A DNA stretch of 17,792 bases from WVXP01 sp964348095 (GCA_964348095.1 CAYGBK010000023.1:1-17792), one strand, 5' to 3'; numbered from the stretch's first letter, positions 7,095 through 15,303 are shown. Notes: generated from the letters alone by a model not told the origin. A program made the numbers and translations.

Positions 7095-7790
7095 CTAGGG
7101 GCTTATCCCTTCGTTCTTTTTGAGAATTATTCTCGCGTCAGCGACTGCGCATTTTGTTGAGGAACAGATGACAGGGTTAAGGTCGATGGATTCGATCATT
7201 TCCTGGAGGTCCATAACAAGGGCCGAAAAATCAAGGAGAAGCCTACCCAATGCATTCAAATTCACGGGCTTTGAACCTCGATATCCCTCCAACAATCGAT
7301 GCCCTTTGAGACCCTTAATCATTAATTTAACGTCTCTTTCGGCAAGGGGGGCCATTCTCAACGCGATGTCTCGATAGATCTCTACGCTCGTCCCGCCAAT
7401 TCCCAGAACAATCACTGGACCGAATTGATAATCCACCTTCGCACCTACGATCAGTTCGAGTCCGGAAAGCGTCTCCTCAACCAACATACCGGCGAATCCC
7501 TCGATCCGACTAAAACGAGTGAAAATCTCAGTCAAGGTCCCGTCACTGTCTACGCCAACGGCAACGCCGTCTCTGTCCGATTTGTGCATCACTTTGGGGG
7601 AGACCACTTTACAGACGACAGGATACCCTATCTTTTGAGCAAACCGAATTGCCTCCTCTCGGCTTTTGGCCCAGATGAAACGAGGAATGTCAAAATCGGC
7701 CTCCGAAAAAAGCCGCTTGGCATCTGGCTCCAAAACCCAGCCCGTTCGCCGCGAAGCGGAAATTATTCTCCGTATCTCTTTCGTCAGCAC
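7095..7790 (-). CDS. acdB: ADP-forming acyl-CoA synthetase, beta subunit (ATP-grasp)
   Basis: This is the nucleotide-binding subunit of the NDP-forming acyl/acetyl-CoA synthetase. The complex interconverts acyl-CoA + ADP + Pi with the free acid + CoA + ATP. At 231 residues it has the length of stand-alone archaeal beta subunits and consists of one ATP-grasp domain. Visible motifs are VMHKSDRDGVAVGV (67-80) with the conserved phosphate-relay His H69, GMLVEETLSGLELIVG, FGPVIVLGIGG (123-133) and IESIDLNPVI near the C-terminus, whose Asp/Asn are metal-binding in the family. The GTG start at 7790 overlaps the alpha stop within GTGCTGA, and GAGGAG lies upstream inside the alpha gene. The two genes are therefore translationally coupled and surely one complex. 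Acid specificity (acetate, branched-chain, aromatic) cannot be told. Confidence 0.92.
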   Translation of the reverse strand: MLTKEIRRIISASRRTGWVLEPDAKRLFSEADFDIPRFIWAKSREEAIRFAQKIGYPVVCKVVSPKVMHKSDRDGVAVGVDSDGTLTEIFTRFSRIEGFAGMLVEETLSGLELIVGAKVDYQFGPVIVLGIGGTSVEIYRDIALRMAPLAERDVKLMIKGLKGHRLLEGYRGSKPVNLNALGRLLLDFSALVMDLQEMIESIDLNPVICSSTKCAVADARIILKKNEGISP

Positions 7791-9151
7791 GGCTGTCGTC
7801 TCCTCATGGCCTCTGCCATATGCACCGCTCCCTCAATGGAGTGGGCAACCGGTATCCGATTAAGCTCAAACCCCTCAATAAACATGCGGTACCTCTCCAC
7901 ATGTGGGACATACGCGATCAATGGTTTGCCCTCCTGCCGATAGACCTGGCTCAACCGCGCTCCAAGATCTGAGGTGATTCCTGGTACGTAGGGTAACAGG
8001 AGTATCACAAGACAATCAACTTCTTCATTGCTACTCAGGAACTCAGCAGCAGCCATAAAATCATCATCTACGGCACTACCGGTCAAATCGATCGGATTCT
8101 TAAAGGAGGCAATCGTTCGGACACGTGGAGAGACACTTGCCCTGATTTCGTTCTGATCTTCTTGGGACAACTCAGGCACGGACAGGCCTTGCGAGAAGCA
8201 GGCATCCACGGCGAGCGCCCCATGACCGCCGCTTCCCGTTATGATACCGATCTTTCCCTGGATAGACCTGTCATAACAGCTCAGGGCTTCGCAGAAAGAG
8301 ATCAACTCGAATTCATTCTTGGCTTCCACGATGCCATGCTGGGAGAGCACCGCTGAGAATACCTCGTAATCGCCGGCCATAGAGGCTGTGTGGCTGGACA
8401 CAGCACGGATTCCTTCGGGGGTTTTCCCGGATTTTAGGACGATCACGGGCTTCGGACAGTCAGCAGCAACTGAGATAAATTTTCTCCCCTCGTCTTCTCC
8501 AAAACCCTCCACATAGAAGGCAATGACATCCGTTTCGGGATCGCGCGCAAAATACTGTAACAGATCAAGCTCCCTAATCATGGCCTTGTTCCCAATGCTG
8601 AGAGCCATGGACAGGCCGACACCCTCCCCGGTAAATTTGACCATCTGATCCGTCAACAAACCACCACTCTGGCTAACCAATGCCACCTTCCCTTTGTTTG
8701 GCCTGACGATGCGTTCACTGGGAATAAAAAGGGTATCGATGTAGGGAGAAGAGTAGATACCGAGGCAATTCGGTCCAACAAAGGGAAAATTCGCTTTCCT
8801 GGCAATAGAAACCAAAGCGTCCTGGAGATCGTTTCGACCGACTTCGGCAAACCCGCCAGAAATAACGACCGCGCCTTTCACACCGGCCCGGATACAATCC
8901 TCGATGATACCCGGAACCAGCTCAGCTCGGGTGGCGATCACTGCCAGGTCTATCTTCTGGGGAATATCCGAGACGTGCTTAAAGACTGTTTTCCCATGAA
9001 GCATTCCTCCCCGTTCATTTACAGGAAACACCTCAGCCTGTTGATGAAGGTTGTTTTTATTGTAGATCACGTTGGCCGGGTGACCGTCACGTCTCAGAGA
9101 GATGCCAATCACAGCCAACGTCTTCGGCTTAAATAAAGGTTTGAGATTCAC
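7784..9151 (-). CDS. acdA: ADP-forming acyl-CoA synthetase, alpha subunit
   Basis: This is the CoA-binding and ligase subunit. Numbered from the GTG start, the 455-residue protein begins with the CoA-binding Rossmann domain (LFKPKTLAVIGIS near 6-18). It continues with the succinyl-CoA synthetase-like region (VGPNCLGIYS, VALVSQSGGLLTDQ) and contains AVSSHTASMAG, whose His (H254) should be the phosphorylated catalytic residue. The third domain carries GIITGSGGHGALAVDACFS and FKNPIDLTGSAVDDDF. Length and layout match archaeal-type separate alpha subunits rather than the fused bacterial form of about 700 residues. GTG at 9151 is chosen because GGAGG lies five bases upstream and the protein then starts at the family's usual point. 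TTG at 9163 would place that site inside the gene. It is first in a minus-strand operon with beta. No clear promoter was found upstream. Confidence 0.93.
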   Translation of the reverse strand: MNLKPLFKPKTLAVIGISLRRDGHPANVIYNKNNLHQQAEVFPVNERGGMLHGKTVFKHVSDIPQKIDLAVIATRAELVPGIIEDCIRAGVKGAVVISGGFAEVGRNDLQDALVSIARKANFPFVGPNCLGIYSSPYIDTLFIPSERIVRPNKGKVALVSQSGGLLTDQMVKFTGEGVGLSMALSIGNKAMIRELDLLQYFARDPETDVIAFYVEGFGEDEGRKFISVAADCPKPVIVLKSGKTPEGIRAVSSHTASMAGDYEVFSAVLSQHGIVEAKNEFELISFCEALSCYDRSIQGKIGIITGSGGHGALAVDACFSQGLSVPELSQEDQNEIRASVSPRVRTIASFKNPIDLTGSAVDDDFMAAAEFLSSNEEVDCLVILLLPYVPGITSDLGARLSQVYRQEGKPLIAYVPHVERYRMFIEGFELNRIPVAHSIEGAVHMAEAMRRRQPC

Positions 9152-9547
9152 CAATCCCTCCAATCGAAATGATCTGGTTTGGGCCTCTGGTGTTCGTGGA
9201 CAGGACGAATCTGGACGAAAAACACAACAGCTTAGAATAAAGGCACGCTCTGATACTTATACACCGCAACGAGGAAGTATGAAATCATTTTCTGACACTT
9301 CTATCAATTCCCCCAGTCACACCGAAGGCATCAACGACCACGGAAGCCCTGGGGCGTAATAGGTTCGTAGAGATTACGTCGATCCCTCTTCTCTATGTGA
9401 TCTATTCTCTACAGGATCAACGGGCCAGCAGCTGCCTACACCCGCTGAAATCCCGTTAACAGCTGTTCTATGAAAATGGTTTTGATCAGAGGATATTCTT
9501 ATATGAAGGGTCGTCAGGAGATGTTGATTCGGGCCTGCCCCCTGATC

Positions 9548-9748
9548 TCAATCACGGCTGGCAGGAAAGGTTCTGAGTTCCTGGCTTTTGCGGTCTGATT
9601 CCTTGGGATTCACTCCGAAAAACTCGGGATTTTCGGTGGTCTTCTTCTGCTCTTCTCCAGGTTTGAAGCATATCCCCTGAGCACATGACATTAAATTGCC
9701 TGCGGAACTGATTATTCGACCGATCTTTTTGAATATATTCGTATGCAC
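9548..9748 (-). CDS. Possible small hypothetical protein (66 aa)
   Basis: I do not recognise this product. A GTG at 9748 has GAGGTG four bases upstream. The frame encodes a basic N-terminal segment (HTNIFKKIGRIISSAGN) followed by MSCAQGICFKPGEE and a polar tail with NPEFFGVNPKESD. The two Cys lie within CAQGIC, but there is no lipobox or membrane segment. An overlapping frame of similar length exists one phase away, so the evidence is only the ribosome site and position in an otherwise empty gap. It may well be spurious. Confidence 0.3.
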   Translation of the reverse strand: MHTNIFKKIGRIISSAGNLMSCAQGICFKPGEEQKKTTENPEFFGVNPKESDRKSQELRTFPASRD

Positions 9749-9824
9749 GTCGCACCTCTATCTTTTCTGTCTATGTCTATTTTATCCTGTAACGAGGGGC
9801 CGCGTCAAAGGCAGACCGTAATCA

Positions 9825-9853
9825 TTGGCATCCCTGTCCAATATTTTGATAAC
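9825..9853 (+). promoter_or_regulatory. Possible sigma70-like promoter upstream of DUF427 gene
   Basis: TTGGCA (9825-9830, five of six matches) and GATAAC (9848-9853, four of six) are spaced 17 bp apart. It lies about 245 bp before the DUF427 start, which implies a long leader. The call rests on sequence resemblance only. Confidence 0.25.
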
Positions 9854-10097
9854 ATGAAAGTAATGGAACCCTACTGGCTCTCTATGTGACACTGAAATGA
9901 GAGGTGCGCCCTTATGCACGAGAGAGCCGGTAAGATGATACCGTGGCGAATTCAGAATCGGATTTGTATCATTCTTCTTGACGCGTGCGGTGGCACTGTT
10001 GAGCGGGTTCAGCCCCATCGATAGAGAATCGTGGATACGATAGACCGTCCAGTATGATTCCCTCATGAGACGGATCCAATAATGGAGGTCGAAAGAC

Positions 10098-10379
10098 ATG
10101 AAAGCAATTTGGAAAGATGTTACACTGGCCGAAAGCGACGAGACCGTCGTTATCGAAGGAAACCACTACTTTCCGCCTGAATCTATCAAAAAAGAGTATT
10201 TGCAGAAAAGCAACACACATACGACATGCCCGTGGAAAGGGGAGGCCAGCTATTACCATGTGGTTGTTAAAGGGGAAGTGAATAAAGATGCTGCGTGGAC
10301 CTATCCGGAGCCGAAGGAGGCGGCAGCACAGATCAAAAACCGATTGGCCTTCTGGAAAGGTGTAGAGGTTGTCCCCTAA
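10098..10379 (+). CDS. DUF427 domain protein
   Basis: This 93-residue protein is essentially one DUF427 domain, a small mostly beta fold of unknown biochemical function. The family signatures are clear: FPPESI early, THTTCPWKGEASYYHV (40-55), then AWTYPEPKEAAAQIKNRLAFW and a KGVEV ending. The conserved Cys sits in TCPWKG. No signal peptide is present. The ATG at 10098 has GGAGG upstream (10083-10087). Its last codons overlap the TTG start of the phosphodiesterase gene by 11 bp, so the two are probably co-transcribed and coupled. It may be a stress-related accessory protein, but no function should be assumed. The domain identification is secure. Confidence 0.92.
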   Translation: MKAIWKDVTLAESDETVVIEGNHYFPPESIKKEYLQKSNTHTTCPWKGEASYYHVVVKGEVNKDAAWTYPEPKEAAAQIKNRLAFWKGVEVVP

Positions 10380-10857
10380 TCTAAAGGCCGCTGACTGGCA
10401 TCTCGTAGGAGTCGTCTCAGATACTCACGGTCTGGTCCGACCTGAAGTACTCAAGGTCCTCGAAGGCACTGAGCTGATCGTCCATGCCGGTGATATTGGC
10501 ATGGCGGATGTGCTCAGGGCGTTTCGAACCATTGCTCCAGTCGTTGCTGTCCGAGGAAACGTCGACAATGGCCGGTGGGCACGTGCTCTCCACAAGACAG
10601 CGGTGGTTGAGGTAGACGGTACGATACTATACGTAATCCACGATCTTGGCGAATTAGATCTCGACCCAGTTGCAGAAGGTCTTAGCGTTATTATCAGTGG
10701 CCATTCTCATCGCCCATCTCTGGCGAAGCGGAAGGGTGTACTTTACGTCAATCCTGGAAGCGCCGGGGTTTGCCGCTTCACCTCTCCCGTCTCAGTTGCT
10801 CTCATCAGCATCAAGAAGGGAACTGTTGAGACGAAATTGGTAAAAATCCCGACATGA
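10369..10857 (+). CDS. YfcE/MJ0936-type metallophosphoesterase
   Basis: This is a cytoplasmic dinuclear metal phosphodiesterase of the YfcE family, which hydrolyses model phosphodiesters; the natural substrate is generally unknown. The 162-residue product has the ordered motifs VSDTHG (D18, H20), VHAGDIG (D42), VRGNVDN (N64, D66), VIHD (H91), ISGHSHRP (H112, H114) and YVNPGS. All metal ligands are present. The only in-frame start before the first motif is TTG at 10369; the frame is closed by a stop just upstream. That start lies inside the end of the DUF427 gene, with GGAAAGG about ten bases upstream, suggesting translational coupling. A small inverted repeat (TCCCATG/CATGGGA, about 10873-10890) follows the gene but has no T-run. 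The family call is firm; the start codon is inferred. Confidence 0.92.
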   Translation: MSPNLKAADWHLVGVVSDTHGLVRPEVLKVLEGTELIVHAGDIGMADVLRAFRTIAPVVAVRGNVDNGRWARALHKTAVVEVDGTILYVIHDLGELDLDPVAEGLSVIISGHSHRPSLAKRKGVLYVNPGSAGVCRFTSPVSVALISIKKGTVETKLVKIPT

Positions 10858-10966
10858 CCCACGGTGCTGGTTCCCATGACCACATGGGAGTTAGGGCAGA
10901 CGGTTAGCATCATACACGGTGCATTTTCTAGGGACGAGTTAGACGAAAAGTCGAACCAAGGAGAAT

Positions 10967-11641
10967 ATGGATTCTCAGAAAAAACCGCTGCGCTACAAAG
11001 CAGTCCTTTTCGACCTTGATGGGACGCTGCTCGATACCCTCGAGGACCTGGGTAACGCCGTGAATCGAGTTCTTGCGAAAAGGGGTTTTCCGCCTCACAG
11101 CATCGAATCGTATCGTCACTTTATAGGCGATGGAGCGGCCCTTCTAATAAGCCGGGCCCTGCCGGAAGAAAGGCGAGATGATGAGAGTATCCAGTCCTGT
11201 CTCGAAGAGTTTCGTAGGGACTACAGCCGGAGCTGGCGGGTGAAGACTAAGGCTTATGATGGCGTCACGGAAATGCTAAAGTCGCTGAAGGCTCGGGGGC
11301 TGAAGATGGCGATTCTCTCAAATAAGCCGGACGATTTTACGAAACGGAGTGTGAAAGCGCTCCTGCCACACCGGGTTTTCAGGGCGGTTCTCGGCGAACG
11401 GGAGGGGATTCCCCGAAAGCCCCACCCTGCAGGAGCGTTGGAAGTGGCCGAGCGCCTGAGGGTCCCACCACGAGATTTCCTTTATCTCGGAGACTCGTCC
11501 GTTGACATGAAGACCGCTATTGCGGCGGGTATGACACCCATTGGGGTGCTTTGGGGCTTTCGATCGGCCAAGGAGTTGCTTGACGGTGGTGCTCACCGAC
11601 TCATCGAGCGACCCGAGGAGGTCATAAGTCTCCTCGGCTGA
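10967..11641 (+). CDS. HAD-superfamily phosphatase, phosphoglycolate phosphatase-like
   Basis: This 224-residue HAD hydrolase of subfamily IA is close to phosphoglycolate phosphatase (Gph/PpaX type). All four HAD motifs are visible: DLDGTLLDT with nucleophile D16 and acid/base D18, SNK with S118, RKPHP with K151, and YLGDSSVDM with D176 and D180. A helical cap (about residues 24-100) sits between motifs I and II, as in class C1. 2-Phosphoglycolate salvage after DNA repair or carbon fixation is the textbook substrate, but HAD IA enzymes vary and specificity is not proven. The ATG at 10967 has AAGGAG three to four bases upstream, slightly close but good. It follows the phosphodiesterase gene by about 110 bp on the same strand and precedes repeat copy B. 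Confidence 0.9.
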   Translation: MDSQKKPLRYKAVLFDLDGTLLDTLEDLGNAVNRVLAKRGFPPHSIESYRHFIGDGAALLISRALPEERRDDESIQSCLEEFRRDYSRSWRVKTKAYDGVTEMLKSLKARGLKMAILSNKPDDFTKRSVKALLPHRVFRAVLGEREGIPRKPHPAGALEVAERLRVPPRDFLYLGDSSVDMKTAIAAGMTPIGVLWGFRSAKELLDGGAHRLIERPEEVISLLG

Positions 11642-11874
11642 CACGGTGATACTCAGATCCTAACAGGGAAATCATCGTCTGTGGCTGGAGGAGACAAAAC
11701 CCTTAAGTTCAAGAGAAGTCTGCTCAGTTTTGCGGACGTTCGTGTCCCAGCGGAGGTTTGCAGAGGAACGGGGTCGGTATTCTCTGCACCGTTGCGAAAT
11801 CTCTTTTCTCGCTTTTTGTCGGATGAAAGCGGAAAAGGGGCGCTCTTCGCTGGCCAGAAATCTTTTCTTGGTGC

Positions 11875-11909
11875 TGTCAGTTGTCGGTTGTCAGTGGTCA
11901 GTTGTAACT
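11875..11909 (+). repeat. Heptanucleotide tandem array (TGTCAGT type) inside repeat B
   Basis: Five consecutive 7-mers: TGTCAGT, TGTCGGT, TGTCAGT, GGTCAGT, TGTAACT. The first four are near-identical to the array at 5291-5318, so this is a second dispersed copy of the same unit. Confidence 0.75.
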
Positions 11910-11995
11910 TCCAATTCATTCGACTGAAAGTGAAATGCCCTGAGCTCGTTACTTGAATCCCGTGGTTGGGTAAATCCTAGTTTTTTTGCCACAAA

Positions 11996-12023
11996 CCATG
12001 GACGACGGACCACGAACAACGAG
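11996..12023 (+). repeat. Heptanucleotide tandem array (CCACGGA type) inside repeat B
   Basis: Four degenerate 7-mers in register: CCATGGA, CGACGGA, CCACGAA, CAACGAG. The unit differs from the TGTCAGT array but has the same 7-bp period. Degeneracy makes this less certain. Confidence 0.5.
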
Positions 12024-12297
12024 TTTTGGTTCAGAGCTTCCTTTCCCCCTTTCTGGTGGAAACCTCTGGAAATGACTCCGACGCACGTGGTCTAATGGAA
12101 TTCGGGAACCAGCCCGTCCCCACCTGTCCGGCCAGGGACGGGAGGGTGGTCAACGCAGGAGCAGGGGAGCAAAGGGATATGAGGGCCCCAACCACAGATT
12201 CGAAATTGTGTTGAGACATTAAACACTTGGAATTTTGCTTCTTTGAAAACCCAGGAAATTCTTCAGGTTTAACGGTTGAACTTCGGCAGAAGATACC

Positions 12298-13707
12298 ATG
12301 AAACTAAAAAGGCCCTATAGAATAATACTGGACATGAAAATCCTCGGCTTTGCTCTCCTCTCGAGTTTTCTTTTCGTCCCTCTGGCAGAGGCTGAGCTCA
12401 GTGAAAAGGTTTTCGAAAAAGTCTTGCCAAATGGTCTCAAAGTGCTCCTTCTTGAGAACGACAGAGCCCCTGTGATCTCGTTCCAGGTCTGGTACCGGGT
12501 CGGCTCGCGGAACGAGGAAGTTGGAAGGACTGGGCTCTCGCACTTGCTTGAACATATGATGTTTAAGGGAACAAAAAAGGTCGGCCCCAAAGATTTCTCG
12601 CGAATAGTCCAGGAGAACGGGGGAAGATCCAATGCATTTACCTCGTACGATTATACAGCTTATGTTGAGACGCTAACTGCCGACCGCATCCAAGTCGCCT
12701 TGGACCTTGAATCAGATCGAATGCAGAACCTGGTTCTCCGTGAAGATAGTTTCCAGACCGAACGGAAAGTCGTGATCGAAGAGAGACGGCTGCGAACCGA
12801 GGACAATCCCAAGGCTTACCTCATGGAGCAGTTGTTGGCGACCGCATTTCAACGTCAGCCCTATCGCTGGCCGATCGTCGGGTGGATGCAGGATCTCGAG
12901 CGCCTGAGGCTTGACGATGTGAGATCCTATTATCGAACGTATTACAACCCCGGCAACGCGTTTGTTGTCGCGGTCGGAGATTTCAAGAAGGAGGATCTGA
13001 TTCTCAGAATCGAGAAGGCCTTCGGTCCTATACCGAAGGAGGACCCGCCCAACCAGGATCGAAACATCGACCCCCTTCAGTCGGGGGAGCGGACAATCAT
13101 CGTGAAAAGGGAGGCGATGCTCCCCTTTATTATTAACGCATTCCATGTCCCGAATTTCGATGAACCCGATAGTTTTGTTCTCGAGGTAATCGCCACCCTT
13201 CTATCCAGGGGAAGGGGCTCCAGACTATATGGAAGCCTTGTTCGAGAAAAGCGGCTCGCCCTCCACACCGAGGCTGATCACTCACTTCTCTCACGAGATC
13301 CAGGCCTCTTCGTGATCTCTGTTGAGCTTCTTCCCGGCCAAAAGATAGATCACGTTGAGGACGCCGTGGATCAGGAGCTTGAACGGCTCCGGAGAGAGCC
13401 GGTGGGAGATGAAGAACTCGCAAAAGCAAAAACTCAGCTCGAGGCCGCCTTTACATTTGGCCAGGATTCTCTCTTCTACCAGGGCATGCTTCTCGCCCAG
13501 TATGAGATCGCTGGCAACTGGAGACAAATCGACGATTACCTCCCGGCGATTCAGAGAATTACCTCCAAAGACATTCAGCGGGTCGCGAATCGTTATCTTG
13601 TTCGTGACAACCGGACCGTGGGGATCCTCATCCCCCTGCCGCTCAGAGAGGGAGGGCGCCCGCCGGAAGAATTTTCAATCAAAGAGAAAATGGTGAACTA
13701 CCGATAA
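12298..13707 (+). CDS. M16 family zinc peptidase (pitrilysin-like), catalytic partner
   Basis: This is a probably exported M16B zinc metallopeptidase of 469 residues. An N-terminal signal peptide (hydrophobic 14-27, ending near PLAEA at 28-32) precedes the peptidase. The inverted zinc motif HLLEH (82-86) is intact, followed about 76 residues on by the third ligand in VVIEERR (E161/E162) and the DNP motif. The C-terminal half (about 250-469) is the second, non-catalytic M16 domain with SRGRGSRLYGSLVREKRLA. The ATG at 12298 is used; an in-frame ATG at residue 13 would give a shorter, more typical signal peptide, and neither has a good ribosome site. The next gene encodes a degenerate M16 partner, so the active enzyme is expected to be a heterodimer in the periplasm. 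Its substrate is unknown. Repeat copy B ends about 30 bp upstream. Confidence 0.92.
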   Translation: MKLKRPYRIILDMKILGFALLSSFLFVPLAEAELSEKVFEKVLPNGLKVLLLENDRAPVISFQVWYRVGSRNEEVGRTGLSHLLEHMMFKGTKKVGPKDFSRIVQENGGRSNAFTSYDYTAYVETLTADRIQVALDLESDRMQNLVLREDSFQTERKVVIEERRLRTEDNPKAYLMEQLLATAFQRQPYRWPIVGWMQDLERLRLDDVRSYYRTYYNPGNAFVVAVGDFKKEDLILRIEKAFGPIPKEDPPNQDRNIDPLQSGERTIIVKREAMLPFIINAFHVPNFDEPDSFVLEVIATLLSRGRGSRLYGSLVREKRLALHTEADHSLLSRDPGLFVISVELLPGQKIDHVEDAVDQELERLRREPVGDEELAKAKTQLEAAFTFGQDSLFYQGMLLAQYEIAGNWRQIDDYLPAIQRITSKDIQRVANRYLVRDNRTVGILIPLPLREGGRPPEEFSIKEKMVNYR

Positions 13708-13944
13708 TGGGCTTAGGGGGTGTTGCAAGCGATGGTTTTAATCTTTCAGAGGTCGATCATGTGAGTTTGAATCGGGTTTCGAATGTCAGATCTCACACGT
13801 GATCAAGGAAATCCCGACGCAATTCTCCGTAATTTAGACCATAACAGCGAGTGTGTGGTGAAAAAGGGATCCTTTTTATCCAGAATCAAAGGACAGAAGT
13901 TTCTCTCACAGGAGAGAACCGATAGGCGGCCAGGATGGAATCTT

Positions 13945-15303
13945 ATGGGATTGGGCCGGCTAGGGACGTCGATCAGCATTCGCCTGGTTTTATTCCTATC
14001 CATCCTGTCTGTCGTTGGAGGGGGAAAGCTCTTCGCCTTTCCTCGAGTCGAGAGGATCGTGCTTCCCAATCAACTTGTCCTTCTCTCCGCCGAGGACCAC
14101 TCCCTTCCGTTGGTGACGGTGCGGATTCTTGTTGATGCCGGCTCTCGGAGAGATCCACCAGGCAAAGAGGGCGTGGCTAATCTGACGGCCAAGGGACTTC
14201 TCCTCGGAACATCCACATATTCAGTCACGGCCTTCCATGACGCGTTGGAATCCATGGGTGCTGCTCTCAGTGCTTCTGTCGGCCCCGACACCACTGTTGT
14301 CCGCCTGCAGATCCTGAGGGAGCATCTGGACAGAGGGTTCGACCTGCTGATGGAGGCGCTCACCCGACCGACCTTTCGAGAAGAGGAGATTCAAAGGTTA
14401 GTCCAAAAGACCCGTGCTGAAATCCAATCTGCCGAAGAGAGGCCTGGCGTAACCGCAAAAAAGGCATTTCAAAAAGCCCTTTTCCACAACAATCCATACG
14501 GCCATCCAGTCAGAGGCACAGAGGAATCTCTTGAGCGAATCACAGAGCAAACAATTCGAGAATTCTACAAAACCTATTATCATCCAAATGGTGCCATCGT
14601 GGTTATCGTGGGAGACTTGACCCTGAAAGAGACAAAACAGAAACTCGGCCCTCGTCTCTCAGACTGGCCAATGGCCAAGATCCCCGATGAGAACTTCATC
14701 CCCACATTCACGACGGGGCCGAAGGATGTGACGATCGATCGAAATATCACTCAGGCCAATATTGTTTTTGGCCACCGAGGGATAAAACGGTCGAACCCAG
14801 ACTTCTATGCTATCACCGTTATGAATTACATTCTGGGAGGCGGAGGTTTTGGATCCCGATTGTTTGAGGAGATCCGGGTCAAAAGGGGACTTGCCTATTC
14901 CGTGGCCAGCTATTTCGACCAGCGGAGGTATCCTGGGTCCTTTCGGATAGTTCTTCAGACTAAGAACAAATCGGCTCGGGAGTCTATCTCTGTCCTCCGA
15001 CGGGAGACTCGACGAATTCAAAACGAGCCGGTCTCCGAAGAGGAGTTGGACAGGGCCAAGAAATATCTCGTGGGAAGCTTCCCTTTCCGCTTCGACACCC
15101 AGGCCAGACTAGCCGGTTTTATCACTCACCTTGAGTACCATGGTTTGGGCCTGGACTTTCCCGAAAAATACCCATCATATGTCAGCACCGTCACCAGCCG
15201 GGATGTCCTTCGTGTCGCAGCGTCTTACCTTCACCCAGACGAGGCTATTCTTGTGGTTGTCGCCAATTTGAAAGAGGCTGGTATGGACGGACCAAGCACA
15301 TAG
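13945..15303 (+). CDS. M16 family protein, non-catalytic partner
   Basis: This 452-residue M16 homologue has lost the zinc site. Where the upstream gene has GLSHLLEH, this one has GVANLTAK (77-84), so the three motif residues H, E and H are replaced by N80, A83 and K84. The rest of the fold is kept, including GHPVRGTEESL, YYHPNGAIVVIVGD and the C-terminal GGGGFGSRLFEEIRVKRGLAYSV. A signal peptide or membrane anchor is seen at about 13-31. The start at 13945 (ATG, AGGA about nine bases upstream) is preferred. The open frame extends to an ATG at 13783, but the extra 54 residues are polar, lack a ribosome site and would bury the signal peptide. Tandem active/inactive M16B pairs are known to form heterodimers, which I infer here. 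The genes are separated by 237 bp. Confidence 0.88.
   Translation: MGLGRLGTSISIRLVLFLSILSVVGGGKLFAFPRVERIVLPNQLVLLSAEDHSLPLVTVRILVDAGSRRDPPGKEGVANLTAKGLLLGTSTYSVTAFHDALESMGAALSASVGPDTTVVRLQILREHLDRGFDLLMEALTRPTFREEEIQRLVQKTRAEIQSAEERPGVTAKKAFQKALFHNNPYGHPVRGTEESLERITEQTIREFYKTYYHPNGAIVVIVGDLTLKETKQKLGPRLSDWPMAKIPDENFIPTFTTGPKDVTIDRNITQANIVFGHRGIKRSNPDFYAITVMNYILGGGGFGSRLFEEIRVKRGLAYSVASYFDQRRYPGSFRIVLQTKNKSARESISVLRRETRRIQNEPVSEEELDRAKKYLVGSFPFRFDTQARLAGFITHLEYHGLGLDFPEKYPSYVSTVTSRDVLRVAASYLHPDEAILVVVANLKEAGMDGPST

Larger units (their letters stand above)
9152..10097. other. Long gene-poor divergent intergenic region
   Basis: About 946 bp lie between the acdA start and the DUF427 start. It holds one doubtful small minus-strand frame (9548-9748) and a possible plus-strand promoter near 9825-9853. 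I see no repeat-family copy, no RNA gene, no long hairpin and no convincing longer coding frame. Confidence 0.5.
11725..12267 (+). repeat. Long intergenic repeat, copy B
   Basis: This non-coding stretch between the HAD and M16 genes is a relative of copies A and C. Its left end (11725-11788) matches 3988-4052 directly. Its right part (about 12110-12267; CCCGTCCCCACC, GGTCAACG, GGGATATG, AAAACCCAGGAAA) matches 4450-4602 directly. The segment 12020-12165 is similar to the reverse complement of 17413-17575, and 11805-11840 to the reverse complement of 4398-4432. It lacks the two strong hairpins of copies A and C. It instead carries two heptamer arrays, one at 11875-11909 and one at 11996-12023, which look like insertions. 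No transposase or target duplication could be identified. Boundaries are approximate. Confidence 0.7.

Noticed and set aside
7425..7943. 172-codon plus-strand frame opposite acdB/acdA
   Set aside because: It is antisense to two clearly identified overlapping enzyme genes and has no domain or ribosome site.
13783..13944. N-terminal extension of the second M16 protein
   Set aside because: The extra 54 residues are polar, have no ribosome site and would displace the signal peptide; the start at 13945 fits better.
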